A DNA stretch of 64,000 nt from NCBI GenBank assembly GCA_013180625.2, contig SNVD02003385.1, forward strand, positions 62,001-126,000, written 5' to 3'. Position numbers and translations under genes: made by a program. Positions within the stretch are counted from its first letter, which is position 1, and each line of letters opens with the position of its first letter. The notes below the pieces were generated by a model. The model was given only the letters and a program-made list of their open reading frames with translations. It was not told where the DNA came from and made no database searches. Shown one piece after another: positions 48,256-59,570 of the stretch. The stretch comes from Boswellia sacra (taxonomy: Eukaryota; Streptophyta; Magnoliopsida; Sapindales; Burseraceae).

Positions 48256-49399
48256 TTATGACATATGGAATACTAGATGGATGGCTACAATAGCTGGCAA
48301 CTTAAGTTTGTAAGCCACTGGACCGATACATTGCAGTATCTCATAAGGACCAAAATACCTTGGGGCCAATTTTTCATTCAACCTTTGGGCTGGAGACTTC
48401 CTCCGATAAGGACTTAGCTTCAAATATACAAAGTCTCCTATTTCAAACTTCACTTGCCTTCTATGTTTATCTGTTGTGGCTTTCATCTTAGCTTGGGCTC
48501 GAATCAATTGTGCTTTCAGTTCCTCCAATATTGCATCCCTATCTACTAGTTGCTGCTCGATAGTAGAATTGGAAGTGGAGTTAACTGCATATTTGACCAC
48601 TGGTGGGGGCTCTCTACCATATACAGCTCTGAAAGGTGTCATCCTAATGGCAGTATGAAAAGAGAAGTTGTACCAGAATTCAGCCCACGGTAACCATTTA
48701 AACCAACTCTTTGGTTTGCTACTAGCGAAACATCTCAAATATGTTTTCAAACTCCTATTAAGGACCTCTAATTACCCGTCTATTTGAGGGTGATAGGCAG
48801 TGCTTTGTCTTAGTCCTGTGCCTTGCAGCCGAAACAACTCTGTCCAAAAATAACTCTTCAGCAACTATTTTAGCATTAAAAGGATGTTGCAAAGCAATAA
48901 AATGACCATATTTACTGAACCGGTCCACAACTAATAATATAGTATCCATCCGTGCTGATTTTAGGAGCCCTTTAATGAAGTCCATGGCTATATGTTCCCA
49001 GATAGCTCTAGGTACAGGTAATGGATGTAACAGTCCCGCCGGTGTCAAGGAGAGATACTTATTTTGTTGGCAAATAGTACAAGCCTCAACAAAGGACTTT
49101 ATGTCTTTCTTCATCCTTTCCCAATATAATTCTAAAGAAGTTTTCTTATAGGTTTTGACGAAGGCCGAATGTCCTCCTATATTGCTCCTATGGAATTCAT
49201 GTAGCAGACTCGAAATCATAGGAGATGTCTTAGGGAGCACCAATCTCTGTTTAAACAAAAGTTGTCCCTTATCCACCGAATACCCTAGATGAGTATTAGG
49301 GTCCTCGAGCACTTCATTATAGATCTTGGAGAGTTTTGGGTCCTGTTGAATTTGGCGACGAAGCTCAGATAAATTCAACACATGAGGCACTGAGATCAC
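48256..49399 (-). pseudogene. Gypsy integrase
   Basis: HHCC-type zinc region (HSAFVKTYKKTSLELYWERM...ACTICQQNK), core start WEHIAMDFIKGLLKS, then VVDRFSKYGHFI. The frame shifts near 48756 and resumes with WLPWAEFWYNFSFHTAIRMT, then the GDFVYLKLSPYRR motif. Broken by a frameshift and the chromodomain stop. Confidence 0.85.
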
Positions 49400-49501
49400 A
49401 TATAATTCTGCTTATGCATCCCGTCGAGAAAGTGTATCAGCAACTTTATTGTCGAAACCCAGTAGCTTTATAAGCCATTTTTTATGCTCTACACAGGCCA
49501 A

Positions 49502-49783
49502 TCATTGTTCCAACAAGAACTTAAGACTCTTTTGATCCGTTCTTACAATAAAGTGCCTACCAAGTAAGTAATGTCGCCACTTAGTCACTGCAAATACTAC
49601 AGCCATCAGCTCTCTTTCGTAAATGGATTTCAATCGAGCACGCGAGGATAAGGCTTGACTAAAAAAAGCAATAGGACGCTGATTTTGTGACAGAACAACC
49701 CCGACTCCACTTCCCAATGCATCAGTTTCTACTACAAACAGAATGGAGAAATCAAGAAGTGCTAACACTGGTATGGATGTCAC
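49502..49783 (-). pseudogene. Gypsy RNase H domain
   Basis: [20 protein letters not shown], then [20 protein letters not shown] and [13 protein letters not shown], the standard RT-RNase H block of Ty3/gypsy. A TGA follows at the C-terminal end. Confidence 0.85.
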
Positions 49784-49816
49784 AACTTGCTTAAGGAGTT
49801 GAAAAGCCTCATCTGC

Positions 49817-50580
49817 TTATGAGTTCCAAAGGAAACTGTCCTTCTTGAGTTGCTGAGTGAGTGGCTCTCCGAGCTTACCATACCCTTCAATGAATTTTCG
49901 ATAATATCCAGTGAGTTTTAAAAATCCACGAAGCTCCTTAGTAGTTTTAGGCACAGGCCAAGTCACCATTGCTTTTATTTTTGCTAGGTCAGCAGCAACT
50001 CCTTCTGCAGAAATGATGTGACCCAAATATTCTAGTTATGTACGGGCAAATTGACATTTTTTCTTGTTAGCATATAACTGTTGGTCAGCAAGAATCTACA
50101 ACACCATTCTCAAATGAGTCATATGTTCATCCAAGTTTGAGCTGTATACTAAAATGTCATAAAAAAACACTAATACGAATCTCCTCAAATAAGGCCTGAA
50201 AACATCATTCATCAACACCTGAAATGTAGTAGGAGCATTAGTTAAACCAAACAATATAACTAGAAATTCGTAGTGGCCTTCGTGGGTGCGAAAAGCTGTC
50301 TTAAAGATGTCATCCTCCCGAACACGTATCTGATGATAGCCCGATTTTAAATCCAGCTTAGAAAAAACGGTGGCACCATGAAGTTCATCAAGCAGCTCAT
50401 CTATCATTGGTATTGAAAACTTATCAGCTACAGTAACCTTGTTTAATGTCTGTAGTCTATACAGAAACGCCACCCACCATCCTTCTTCTTAACTAGTAAT
50501 ACAGGACTAGAAAATGGACTTGAACTATGTTGAATGATTCCCGCTGCCATCATCTCAGCCACTAATTTCTCAATCTCGAT
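49817..50580 (-). pseudogene. Gypsy reverse transcriptase, active site altered
   Basis: Blocks [50 protein letters not shown] and [10 protein letters not shown] are recognisable, with the thumb region ([25 protein letters not shown]) at 49817-50026. The YVDDIL motif reads FFYDIL, losing one catalytic aspartate. Stops separate the blocks. Confidence 0.85.
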
Positions 50581-50727
50581 CTTTTAAGCATGAGGATATC
50601 TGTATGGTCTGACACTTACTGTCTCTACTCCTGGCTTTAGTACTATGGCATGATCCTTGCTGCGATGAGGAGGAAGACCATTTGGTGTAGCAAACACTGA
50701 GTTAAACTCACTTAGAATCATTTCTAT

Positions 50728-51470
50728 CTATGGATTAGCCCCTGTCTCCATTCTGCTAGTATCTATACAACAATTATTAAACTCCACTAAAATACCCTGC
50801 CTTTCTTGTTTGATTACTTTCATCATAGACTTCAAAGACACAAGGGATCGACTCAAACCTGGGTCGCCTTGAAGGGTAATTGTGCTACCGTTCAATTTGA
50901 ACTTCATAGTTAGTGCTTGCCAATTGACTTGCATCATCCCTAAACCAACCAGCCATTTCATGCCTAGAATTAAATCGATGCTCCCCAGTTCTAATGGTAG
51001 AAATTCCTCCACTATTGTAAGCTCTTGGAGAGTCAAAACCACCCTTTTACATATGCATTGCCTTGGACTGACTTGCCCGTTCCCATCAACACGCCATAAG
51101 CTGTTGTACTCGTTACTGAAATTCCCAACTTGTGCACTAATTTGGTGGAAATAAAATTGTAGGTTGCTCCACAATCTATTAACACTACTACATCAACTCC
51201 CGAAATAATGTCTTTGATTTTCATAGTCTTAGGAGAAGTAAGACCAACAATAGAATTCAAGGATATCTCCACTCCCTCTTCTATCATCACTGTATTATTT
51301 TCTCCTTCTCCTAAAAATTCTTCTTCCTCGAGCTCCTCAAAGCAAGGGTCTTCATTCACAACTAGAACTTGAAGTTCTCTGTTCTTGCATTTATGGCCCA
51401 AAGAATACTTCTCATCACACTTAAAGCATAACCTCTTCTCTCTTTTTGCTTGTATTTCGGCACCTGTCAA
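50728..51470 (-). pseudogene. Gypsy zinc knuckle and protease
   Basis: CFKCDEKYSLGHKC knuckle near 51400-51440, then the aspartic protease core VVVLIDCGATYNFIS near 51150-51200 (DCGA, where DSGA is usual) and ILGMKWLVGLG near 50940. A frameshift separates the two halves. Confidence 0.85.
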
Positions 51471-51479
51471 ACGTTTAAA

Positions 51480-52367
51480 CTAAGCTTCTTTGAACTGACC
51501 TGGTGGCTTTCCAACTGAGAATGGAATCTTAGATGGCGACCAATTAGTGGATCTCTGTTTTGGTCGAACTTCTGTCACCATCCGAGTGGGTTTGAACATT
51601 TGGGAATCACGAGCTCGTTTCAGTAGTTTGTTGCGATCTTCAATCCTCTGCGAAACTTCCATAATTTCTGTTAAACCAGTCCGCCGTAACATCCGAACAT
51701 CTGCTCGAATATCTTCACGAAGCCCATTTACATACACCGCTTCTAATGTTTGCTCCGACACCTCTCACAAGGGTACAGCTAACAACTCAAATTGTTCTCT
51801 GTATTCTGCCACTGTTCTTGTCTGTTGAATCGCAAAAAATTTCTCTGCAATTGGTCCCTTCTTGTGAGTCTCTAAACCATTGTAGTACTAGCAACTTAAG
51901 ATCCCCCCACGTTCGGATGGGTTGCCTAGTGATTTCCCATTGAAACCAGGTTGAAGCAGTTCCATTCATGCAGACTTCTACGACTTCGATCTTCTCCGCC
52001 TCTATCAATTTGTTCATCTGGAAGTAGCGCTCTGCTCTGAAGATCCAAATGTCTGGGTCATTGCTAGAAAAAATCGGCATCTTTATTTTTCGGCCTCCTA
52101 CACTAATTTGATCTCCCAACTCTAGGTCTCTAGCACGAGTACTGCGGTTTCCGGTCATACCTGCGTGGCTAGCTTCTCCAGTGGGTGTGGCCATTTTCCC
52201 ATCTCGCATGAAGGATCCAAATCCTTCTTCCATCACTTTTGCAAGTTTCTCTAGCCCTGAGGAAAATTCCTCCATCGATCGTTCAAATGCAGGTAACTTC
52301 GCCAAAACCCCTTCCAAACCGGCCTCGACCTGGTCCAACCGGGCTTACACTTATTTCTTTGCCATGG
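51480..52367 (-). pseudogene. Gypsy gag
   Basis: Starts MAKK at about 52365 but hits a TAA within five codons. From 52338 a frame runs through DIWIFRAERYFQMNKL and ASTWFQWEI, the retrotransposon-gag domain, then a frameshift near 51787 into QTLEAVYVNGLREDIRADV. Confidence 0.83.
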
Positions 52368-52397
52368 AGACCGATTAAAATGGCTCTGATACCAAAT

Positions 52398-52737
52398 TGA
52401 TAGGACTCCTAGCAAGCAAGTAAAGAATGGCAGAAATATTGAAAGAAATTATCCTCTGAATAAGAAGATTGAGTTCCAACTTTACTCAAGGAAAAATTAC
52501 AGAAAAAAGGTTCCCAGTTTCGAGTACTGGTAGACTCCCTCAATGAATCCTCCCCCTCTCTCCTCTCTATCCTCACTTTTTATAATCATCTATCCATAAC
52601 CAAATCTAACAAACCTTAGAACCTTCTATCCAGCTCAGCCTACTCTTGCACTTTATTCACTACTCCCAATCCTACCTTATTGCTCTGTACCCTTTTTGTT
52701 TTTACGTACATAAGTCCAATGAATTGGAGGCCTATCA
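52398..52737 (-). repeat. 5' LTR of the Gypsy element
   Basis: 340 bp, matching 47656-47995. Confidence 0.93.
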
Positions 52738-52742
52738 CTTTA
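52738..52742. repeat. Target-site duplication, right (CTTTA)
   Basis: Matches 47651-47655. Confidence 0.92.
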
Positions 52743-53870
52743 CACTCAACCTTATAATGAAGTTAATTGAAGGACAGCACACCATTTATGTGCAAAGGCA
52801 AGTTTAGTTCATCTCTAGAAACCATGTATACTAATCTTTCATCCGACCATACAATTGATTGCATGTAGCAACTTACTGGTTTAATTTATTTATTAATTAA
52901 AATTTCCCTTGGTTACATGCAAATACTATCCTCATCCATTAATTCACGATCTAATATGGAATAGCCTATATATATATATATATATATATATTTGTTCGCC
53001 GAACCTTTTCTTACTCGTTGGCCTTTTAACAAGTTGATTAGAAAGAAGGAACTTCACGTAACAATGAAGCACATTCATTATGAAGATGAGAACAGTCGAT
53101 TCATCACCATTGGAGCTTCAGAAAAAGTTAATAATCGATGCATTTGGTATTAGAATTTGTTAAAAGAACAAGAAAATGTTAAAACATATATATAGGTGAT
53201 ATGCATGCTAGCTTGTTGGGTGGAACAGTCGGCTTGCTGAAGATGGAATGAAGATGCAGGTTAGCAGCTAGAATTATATAAAATCCAGAGTCTTCATAGG
53301 TTTCTAAAATTAATTAAAATATCAATAAGTAGTTTTCCTTATGCATGCACGCAGTCTTTTGGAAGCCAGTTGTGGGATGTTGCTTTTGCTATTCAAGTTT
53401 TGCTTGCTAGTGATCTTACTGATGAAACTGGACCGCTACTTCAGAGGGGACATGATTGCAAGGAATCTAAGGTCTACTTAACATCTAAATATACATTCCT
53501 TAATCCATATATATGAATTAATCATTTTGAGCTAGTACTTAATTAACTTAAATATATCATAAAGGTCAAGAAGGATCCTTCCGGTGACTTTAGAGGAATG
53601 TATCGTCATATTTCCAAGGGATCTTGGCCTTTCTCTGATCAAGATCATGGATGGCAAGTCTTTGATTGTAATTCTGAAGGCTTGAAGGGGTGTGTGTGTG
53701 TATTAAAGAAATGTTTTGTTCATATACAATTAAATTTCTTCTAACAAATTAAATTGTCTTCAATTTGTGTCTCTATAGTGTTGCTTTCTTTTATCAGTCA
53801 TGCCGCTAGAGATTATCGGAAAGAAAATTGAACCAGAGCGAGTATATGATTCCATCAAATTGGTTTGATG
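52743..53870 (+). pseudogene. OSC copy 2: rest of exon 6 to exon 11
   Basis: Exon 6 continues seamlessly after the Gypsy element (YTQPYNEVN-stop-RTAHHLCAK, to 52796; Trp to TGA). Exon 7 (about 52920-53126) contains an expanded (TA)n run inside coding sequence (52974-52991) and an intact [20 protein letters not shown]. Exon 8 (53196-53259) has lost about 55 bp between CWVE and AEDGMKM. Exon 9 is 53355-53471 ([20 protein letters not shown]). Exon 10 (53565-53687) keeps frame ([20 protein letters not shown]), but the catalytic DCTAE reads DCNSE. Exon 11 (53779-53868) reads MPLEIIGKKIEPERVYDSI, then stops. Confidence 0.88.
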
Positions 53871-54300
53871 ATGTTTGACTTTCAAGCTCTCGGATTCAAG
53901 GCATATGCTCTGCTTGTATCTCCTTTTTGAGCGCCCTGTGCCCTAGCTATGCCGATGGCATCCATCCAAAAATTTATGAGGTTTTTCACTTACACAATCC
54001 GCTTAAACGCGCCCCATCTATTCATTCCATTTTATGGGTTCCTCTCCCCTTTGCGCACCCCCCCCCGGTCAGATTAAAGTCAATACCGACAACTTAGCCA
54101 AAAGCAATCCTAGTCCCCTTGCCTGTAGGGCTATTTTTCGTGATTCAAATGGCATTTTTCAAGGCTGCTTTGCTGTCTCATTATGTCACCATTCATCTTT
54201 TTATGCAGAGTTTTATGCAATTATTTTAGCTTTGGGGTTTGCCTCTTCTAATGATTGGTCCTCTTTATGGATTGAATTTGATTCGATTCTATAGCCATTA
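53871..54300 (+). mobile_element. LINE ORF2 RNase H-domain fragment
   Basis: Plus-strand frames give IKVNTDNLAKSNPSPLACRA followed by IFRDSNGIFQGCF and YAEFYAIILALGFA, the plant RNase H-like domain (RVT_3 type: KVNTDG.A.GN...GG..RD..G....F, E..A...ALE.A). The upstream 160 bp fits the linker before it. Only the C-terminal end of ORF2 is present; it is interrupted by TAG at 54292. It sits next to ORF1-only copy B but in the opposite orientation. Confidence 0.7.
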
Positions 54301-54623
54301 AATATAGGTTATTGAGATTTATTGAATGAACTCTTGCACGAGTGCCAGTTACAATTCTTGGGATTCTTACGAGACTCAACAAGCTTTGATAATTTGATAT
54401 TCCTTCCCCCATTTCTCTTTTTTTTTTTTGGAAAAGTTTACTTTGTAATATAAATCCAAAAAATAATGAACAAGAATCCGAGGGGCATACCCCAAGAATT
54501 ACAACTATGACATAAAGTTCAACATACAATCTAACAATAAAACAAAAATAAAGGCCACAAGCGGCCTTAACAACTTAAATAAGAAATGACCACAAATGGT
54601 CTAAATCCGATAACACAAGAGTT

Positions 54624-55783
54624 CTAACCCTTCTTATTCTTCTTCTTCTTACCCTTCTTCATAGGGGTAGCTGGGTTGTCCGAATAAGTATGATCAATTC
54701 TATAATATTGATTCTCATCACTTAGCATATTCAAAGGCTCAAAATGAGAGGGAGACAACACAGGAGGTTGTCCTGCATTTGTCTGTCCTGATGAAACAAA
54801 AGCCTCACAGTTGGTAGAACATTTGATAGAACCCAAAAGTCTAACCTGATCTGTCGCATATAGAGATAAAGAATCAGAATCAGAGACTGACTCTATACTC
54901 AAATCTGTAGCAGCCTTAGGTGGCACATCTTGCATAGCAAAAACTATTGGAAGAGCAACAATTTTCAAATTCTCAATGACCTTGGTCACTTCTTTACCCT
55001 TATTTAAAAGGATGCTATCAGAGGGTTTTGCCTCTTTCATATCCTGACCTGAAGTCTTTATCAGTTTCGGACAACGGTGACCAAACTGACAACACTTGGG
55101 ACAACGTTTCAGAATCCACTCATATTCAACTCAAATTTGGATTGGCTCAGGAGAGAGTTTGCATCTAAACTCAAAGTTCTTAATTGGAGGGTGTTTTGTA
55201 TCCAGCCAAACACATACTCTCGCATACTCCAATCTGGAAAGATCAGAAGTCGTCTTGTCGCAAGCGATAGGTTTTCCAACCATGCTGGAAATAATGCTAA
55301 GGCCTTTGGTTGTCCACAAAGGAAACGGCAGGCCATATAAACGGATCTAGAGTGGAAGTTCCAAGATCTAATCCACTGCGAAAACATGCAGATTCAACTA
55401 CGGATTCCATGGCTCTAAGCATAGGAATTTACCTCCAAACATCCAAGGACCGCGATCAAAAATTGCATGAGCCTCTTCCTTAGTTCGAAAACGGAAGATG
55501 AGGAATCCCTTGCATGTGGAGCGAACATCCTTGAGACCGCTAGATTTCCATGCATGCATGGTCATCGATCGTGCAGCATGAAAGGGCATCACTTGTCCCG
55601 GAAAGAAGCCAACAAGACATCTACGCCATTCAGCCATATTCTCATCAACTATCTCATCTAGGATCTCAAGGACTGTACCCGATTTTTTACGGGAACCGGA
55701 TTCAGTTTGCAACGGGTGCTTGAATTAGTGATCTTAACTTTATCGGCCCAAGAAGTAGGAGGATTGGCCTTAGGCGGATCCAT
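54624..55783 (-). pseudogene. LINE ORF1-type protein, copy B, frameshifted
   Basis: Start codon at 55781-55783 (MDPPKANPPTSWADKVKI). DUF4283 blocks at 55398-55712 (VLEILDEIVDENMAEWRRCL, RGPWMFGGKFLCL) and 55131-55387 (EYARVCVWLDTKHPPIKNFE), and a C-terminal block at 54624-55040 ending KKGKKKKNKKG, lie in different frames. Same domain order as copy C. Confidence 0.8.
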
Positions 55784-56189
55784 TAATCAAACCACAAGCA
55801 AGTCAATCAAAGTTCATAAAATGCAAAAAAGAAGAACGAGAGCAAACCAGACACCAAGGCGAGGTGGCTTCCGTCGTCGTCTCTTAAAAGCTTGAAAACC
55901 ACAGGGAATCAAAAGATTAACCAAGAGACTAAGTTGCGTGGAATAGCCTGAGCAATAATCTGGTCGGGTTGATGAATAGTGACAGTCGGATGAATAGTAA
56001 TCCCAACAGTGAATAGTATCACCCGAAATGCGAAAATGGTGATTTGAGGGCGTTGCGGTAGGAAATAGATGGCGGCACAGAAGGCGGAATTGATCAGCGT
56101 TGCTCGATCTACAAAGTGGTGATAGAGGTGAGGTGCCACTCGCCGATCGCCTGTAAGTGGTGGCGGTGAATGGTGATGTTCCAAAACTT

Positions 56190-56430
56190 TTAGGCGGTGG
56201 ATGAGGGCGTTACGGGACGAATCAGGCGGCTGTGATGAAGGGAAAGTTGTAGAGCGTTACCCGATCTACAAGATGGTGGTGGAGGTGAGGGGCCACTCGT
56301 CGATCTCGGGTGAGTGGCGGCGGGTGAATAGTGAATTTTTGAAAAGTTTTGGCCGTGGACGAGGGTGTTGCTGGACGAATCAGGCGTCGGTGATGAAGGG
56401 AAAGTTGTAGAACAGGCTAAGACCAACACA
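56190..56430 (-). repeat. ~159 bp monomer repeats in the 5' UTR of copy B
   Basis: GATGAAGGGAAAGTTGTAGA occurs near 56234 and 56393, with the preceding GACGAATCAGGCG also repeated. The period matches copy A. Confidence 0.8.
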
Positions 56431-56729
56431 ATGGTGGTGAAGGTGACGTCTCACTCGCTCGTCGGTGGTGATGAATACTGAAGACCGAAAACTGTTTTTG
56501 ACAATTTTGGTCGTCTTCCGGCCGAAATTTGAGGGAAATCTAAAAGGAAAGTTTAATTAGGATACTCCGATCTACAACATATATAAATCTCAAAGGCTGA
56601 TTCGCCAATCAGCCGAAGTGAACAGTAACTCCGGCGACCCTAGTTGAGAAAAAAAATTTCTCCCCCATTCATTCATATAATCTTGGCAACTACATATAAA
56701 ATCAACAAGCTACATGAATTATTTGAATT

Positions 56730-57440
56730 ATTGCCAAGCAAAAATGGAGATGTATCAGCTTGGGGGCCTACCGGATCTCAAACATGCTTGGAAGCATATG
56801 TAAGATTTTTTAATGAATGAAATTGGTATTATCATGCATGTTATTCCTAGCTAAATTTTTTTTTAATGATATTCAACTCAATTACCACTTGAAAATGACC
56901 GCTCTTTCGCTTCCATATATTTTCTTCAGCTGCTGGATCTGCTAGAATTTGTGGAGGACATTGTCATTGAGCATGAATATGTTGAGTGTACCGCATCAAC
57001 AATACATGCTTTAGTTTTGTTTAAGAAGTCATATCCAAAATATAGGAAGAAAGAGATTGACAACTTTATCGCAAATGCAGTTTGCTACTTGGAAAATATC
57101 CAATTGCCAGATGGTTCACGGTATATTTTGATATAATGAATATTTAATTCTAATCATTAGATTTGTTATCATTTGCATTTTTCTTTTGGTTCAAGTAATC
57201 AAGAACCAGCAGATGGATATCTACATTAATGCACTGAACTTGGTAAATATTTTGAATTTATAGGTATGGAAATTGGGGAGTTTGCTTCACATATGCCTCA
57301 TTGTTTGCACTTCGAGGGCTAGCAACAGCTGGGAAAAGTTACGACAATTTTCCAACTATGAGCAAAGGGTTGAATTTCTTCTTCAAGTCAAAGAGATGAT
57401 GGTGGCTGGGGAGAAAGTTATTGTTCTTGTCCAGAAAAGG
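56730..57440 (+). pseudogene. OSC copy 2: exons 12-14
   Basis: Exon 12 (about 56738-56798) corresponds to QSKNGGLAAWEPAG, here SAWGPTGSQTCLE. Exon 13 (about 56932-57120) is in frame: [20 protein letters not shown], then [12 protein letters not shown]. Unlike copy 1 it has no stop after LFKK. Exon 14 (57265-57440) reads YGNWGVCFTYASLFALRGLA, then frameshifts (KG-LNFF) before the QRDDGGWGE repeat. Confidence 0.88.
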
Positions 57441-57914
57441 TAAATTTAGTTTTGTTCTTGAATTAATTAAATGCATGTACCAGCGTTTTTTTTTTCAGCT
57501 GATCAAGAGTGCCTTTGGGACTGTTGTTTCGCAACAACTTTTAAATTCTGTTACTAACTACATCTATTTTAGTATTTGGTAAACCATTTACAAACTGATT
57601 GTCTAAGAAGCTGCTGGTCCAATAATCTATTTTTATATTAGATTGGAAAAGCAAGTAAGAGGCAACTTTTGAAAATATTATTTTAAAAACTAAAATTTAG
57701 ATAGTCTAAAATATCAAAATTGTCGCCAAAATATAATATAAATCCAAAAATACCCCTAAATATTAAAATGTTAAAATTAATTAATTAATAATTTATAAAA
57801 TTAAATATGTTATATATTTTTTAAATTACTTGTTCTAAATATTACCAATGTTCTTTTCAGTGTCTGGCTACTCTATTGATCAAATATCACTTAGATATCT
57901 ATAAAAATAAATAC

Positions 57915-58790
57915 AACTTGAAGGAAACAGATCAAATTTGATACAAACTGCATGGGCTCCGATGCGTTTATTACTAGGCCTGGCAAATTCTATACAATCC
58001 GTTAATACGACACGAACCCATTCGATAAAAACGTGTTTTGGATCTAATATTATCGGATTGGGTCGTTAATGGGTTAACACGATAAAACCCGTATGATATC
58101 GGATCGTGTTTGGGTTTATACTATAAAAAACTGCTTAACCTGTTTAACCCGTTAATATTAAGGATAATATAGTAAATTTATTTATGATACATAAAAAAAT
58201 ATATAAAAATATAAAAAATACTAATTTATAACTATATTTAACCTAATTAAAATTATTCTAATACAATTACGTCATTTTTTTTCTTATGCACGTATAAATA
58301 TGACATTTTGATGAGAAATATAAATAAGAAATTTATAAAATGTTCTGTTTAATTTTCAAAAATCATTCAATAATTGGACATTATCAATTATTTATCTTAA
58401 ATACACTTTAGATGGATATTTAAATGATGTTGGATACAAAATTTTGTTTACATTTTCGTATTATATTAAATTTGGATATTTCGATAGATGTCAAAATATT
58501 TGTTAGATTTTAAATTTATAAACTATTGGTTGTATTATTTGTTTAGAATTTATACAAATCATGTTACACATATTGTTGTCTAACTTGAAAATAAAAAAAG
58601 GGTTAAATGAGTTGGATTCGAGTAATACGTTAAGTTAACAGTTGGGTTTGGGTTTATAAATTTAGACCTAATAAGTTAACGGGTCGGATTTGGATTAACA
58701 TAATTTAACACGATACGAATACGAAACGATACGAAACCGTTCTAATACGACCCGTTGCCAGGTCTATTTATTACCTATTGGACAAGTTAG
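57915..58790 (+). pseudogene. OSC copy 2: exon 15, split by a hAT element
   Basis: [19 protein letters not shown] is encoded up to 57974, and PIGQ resumes at 58775 after the inserted element and its duplication. Copy 1 has the same exon uninterrupted (19061-19142). Confidence 0.85.
57975..58766. mobile_element. Non-autonomous hAT element with perfect 8 bp target-site duplication
   Basis: Ends are TAGGCCTGGCAA and, in reverse, TAGACCTGGCAA. TTTATTAC flanks it on both sides (57967-57974, 58767-58774). 792 bp, no transposase; the interior has AACCCGTTAA-type repeats in both orientations. An 8 bp duplication plus this TIR is diagnostic of hAT. Confidence 0.93.
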
Positions 58791-58813
58791 TTCTATATAA
58801 TTGATTAGTTTTC

Positions 58814-59471
58814 TAGGTTACATTTGAGAGCCTAGACTGAATTGGATTGGGTTAGGATTGAGATTGGGACTAAGTTATATAATACTTTAGTTTAATATAG
58901 GATTGCACTATAATAATAGATGATAATTTTTAAGAAATTAATTTCTAAATATAAATTAATTTAATTTTTATTCTAATTAATTTCTGAATAAATATTAATT
59001 TAATAAATACTTGTTGATATTTATATATAAATAATACTATAAAAATATATTTTTTATATTAAAAACTAATTATGATATAAATTCAAATATAATTAAACTT
59101 TATAATTTATTAACATTTGATATTTAAGTATTATTAGATTATATTTTTATAATATAATTATATTTTATTTTTATATTATTAATTAATATTGATTTTTATT
59201 ATTACTATCATATTTTATGTTTTAATTTTTTTATATTATTATATTAATATCTATTTAATAATATCTCACTTTTATTATCTTTTTTATTAACTTATAAATA
59301 AAAAATTGATGCCCAAGCTTGGGACTATCAAACCCTTGGTTCCTTGAAAACGGCACTGTCGGGAGGAGTTTGGAACTAACAAATAGCCACTCTTCACAAT
59401 TTGCAACAAATAGCCATCTAGGACTAACTTTAGTCCAATCCAGTCACTAGCCCTCTCCCAAACGCACCCTG
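58814..59471. mobile_element. Inverted-repeat miniature element
   Basis: The left end TAGGTTACATTTGAGAG and the right end in reverse CAGGGTGCGTTTGGGAG align, and homology continues inward (ACTGAATTGGATTGG versus GACTGGATTGGAC). About 658 bp of very AT-rich DNA with no coding sequence. The target-site duplication is not clear, so superfamily is open. Confidence 0.5.
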
Positions 59472-59570
59472 TTGTATTAAAATTTAGGAAAAATATTATA
59501 AAAAACCCTGAACTAAGGCCTAGTATTGACAGAACAATCATGTTTTATATAATATTATCTATAACCCTGC

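Larger units (their letters stand above)
47656..52737 (-). mobile_element. Ty3/gypsy chromovirus (Reina-like), 5.1 kb, inside OSC exon 6
   Basis: LTRs of 340 bp (47656-47995 and 52398-52737) start TGATAGG and end CCTATCA and differ at about 15 positions by eye. A perfect CTTTA duplication flanks it. Orientation is minus: the primer-binding site TGGTATCAGAGCC lies just inside the right LTR (about 52381-52394). Minus-strand order is gag, protease, RT, RNase H, integrase, chromodomain, i.e. Gypsy. A short LTR plus chromodomain suggests the Reina clade (inference). Every gene carries stops or frameshifts, so the element is inactive. Confidence 0.92.
54418..56660 (-). mobile_element. ORF1-only LINE-like retroposon, copy B
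   Basis: Minus strand. The poly(A) tail appears as poly(T) at 54418-54430, followed by the same 3' UTR as copies A and C in reverse, ORF1 remnants, and a 5' UTR with monomer repeats reaching about 56660. The flanks share CCCCCATT (left ending near 54417, right near 56662), an imperfect duplication. No ORF2. It is clearly more diverged from A and C than they are from each other. Confidence 0.8.
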
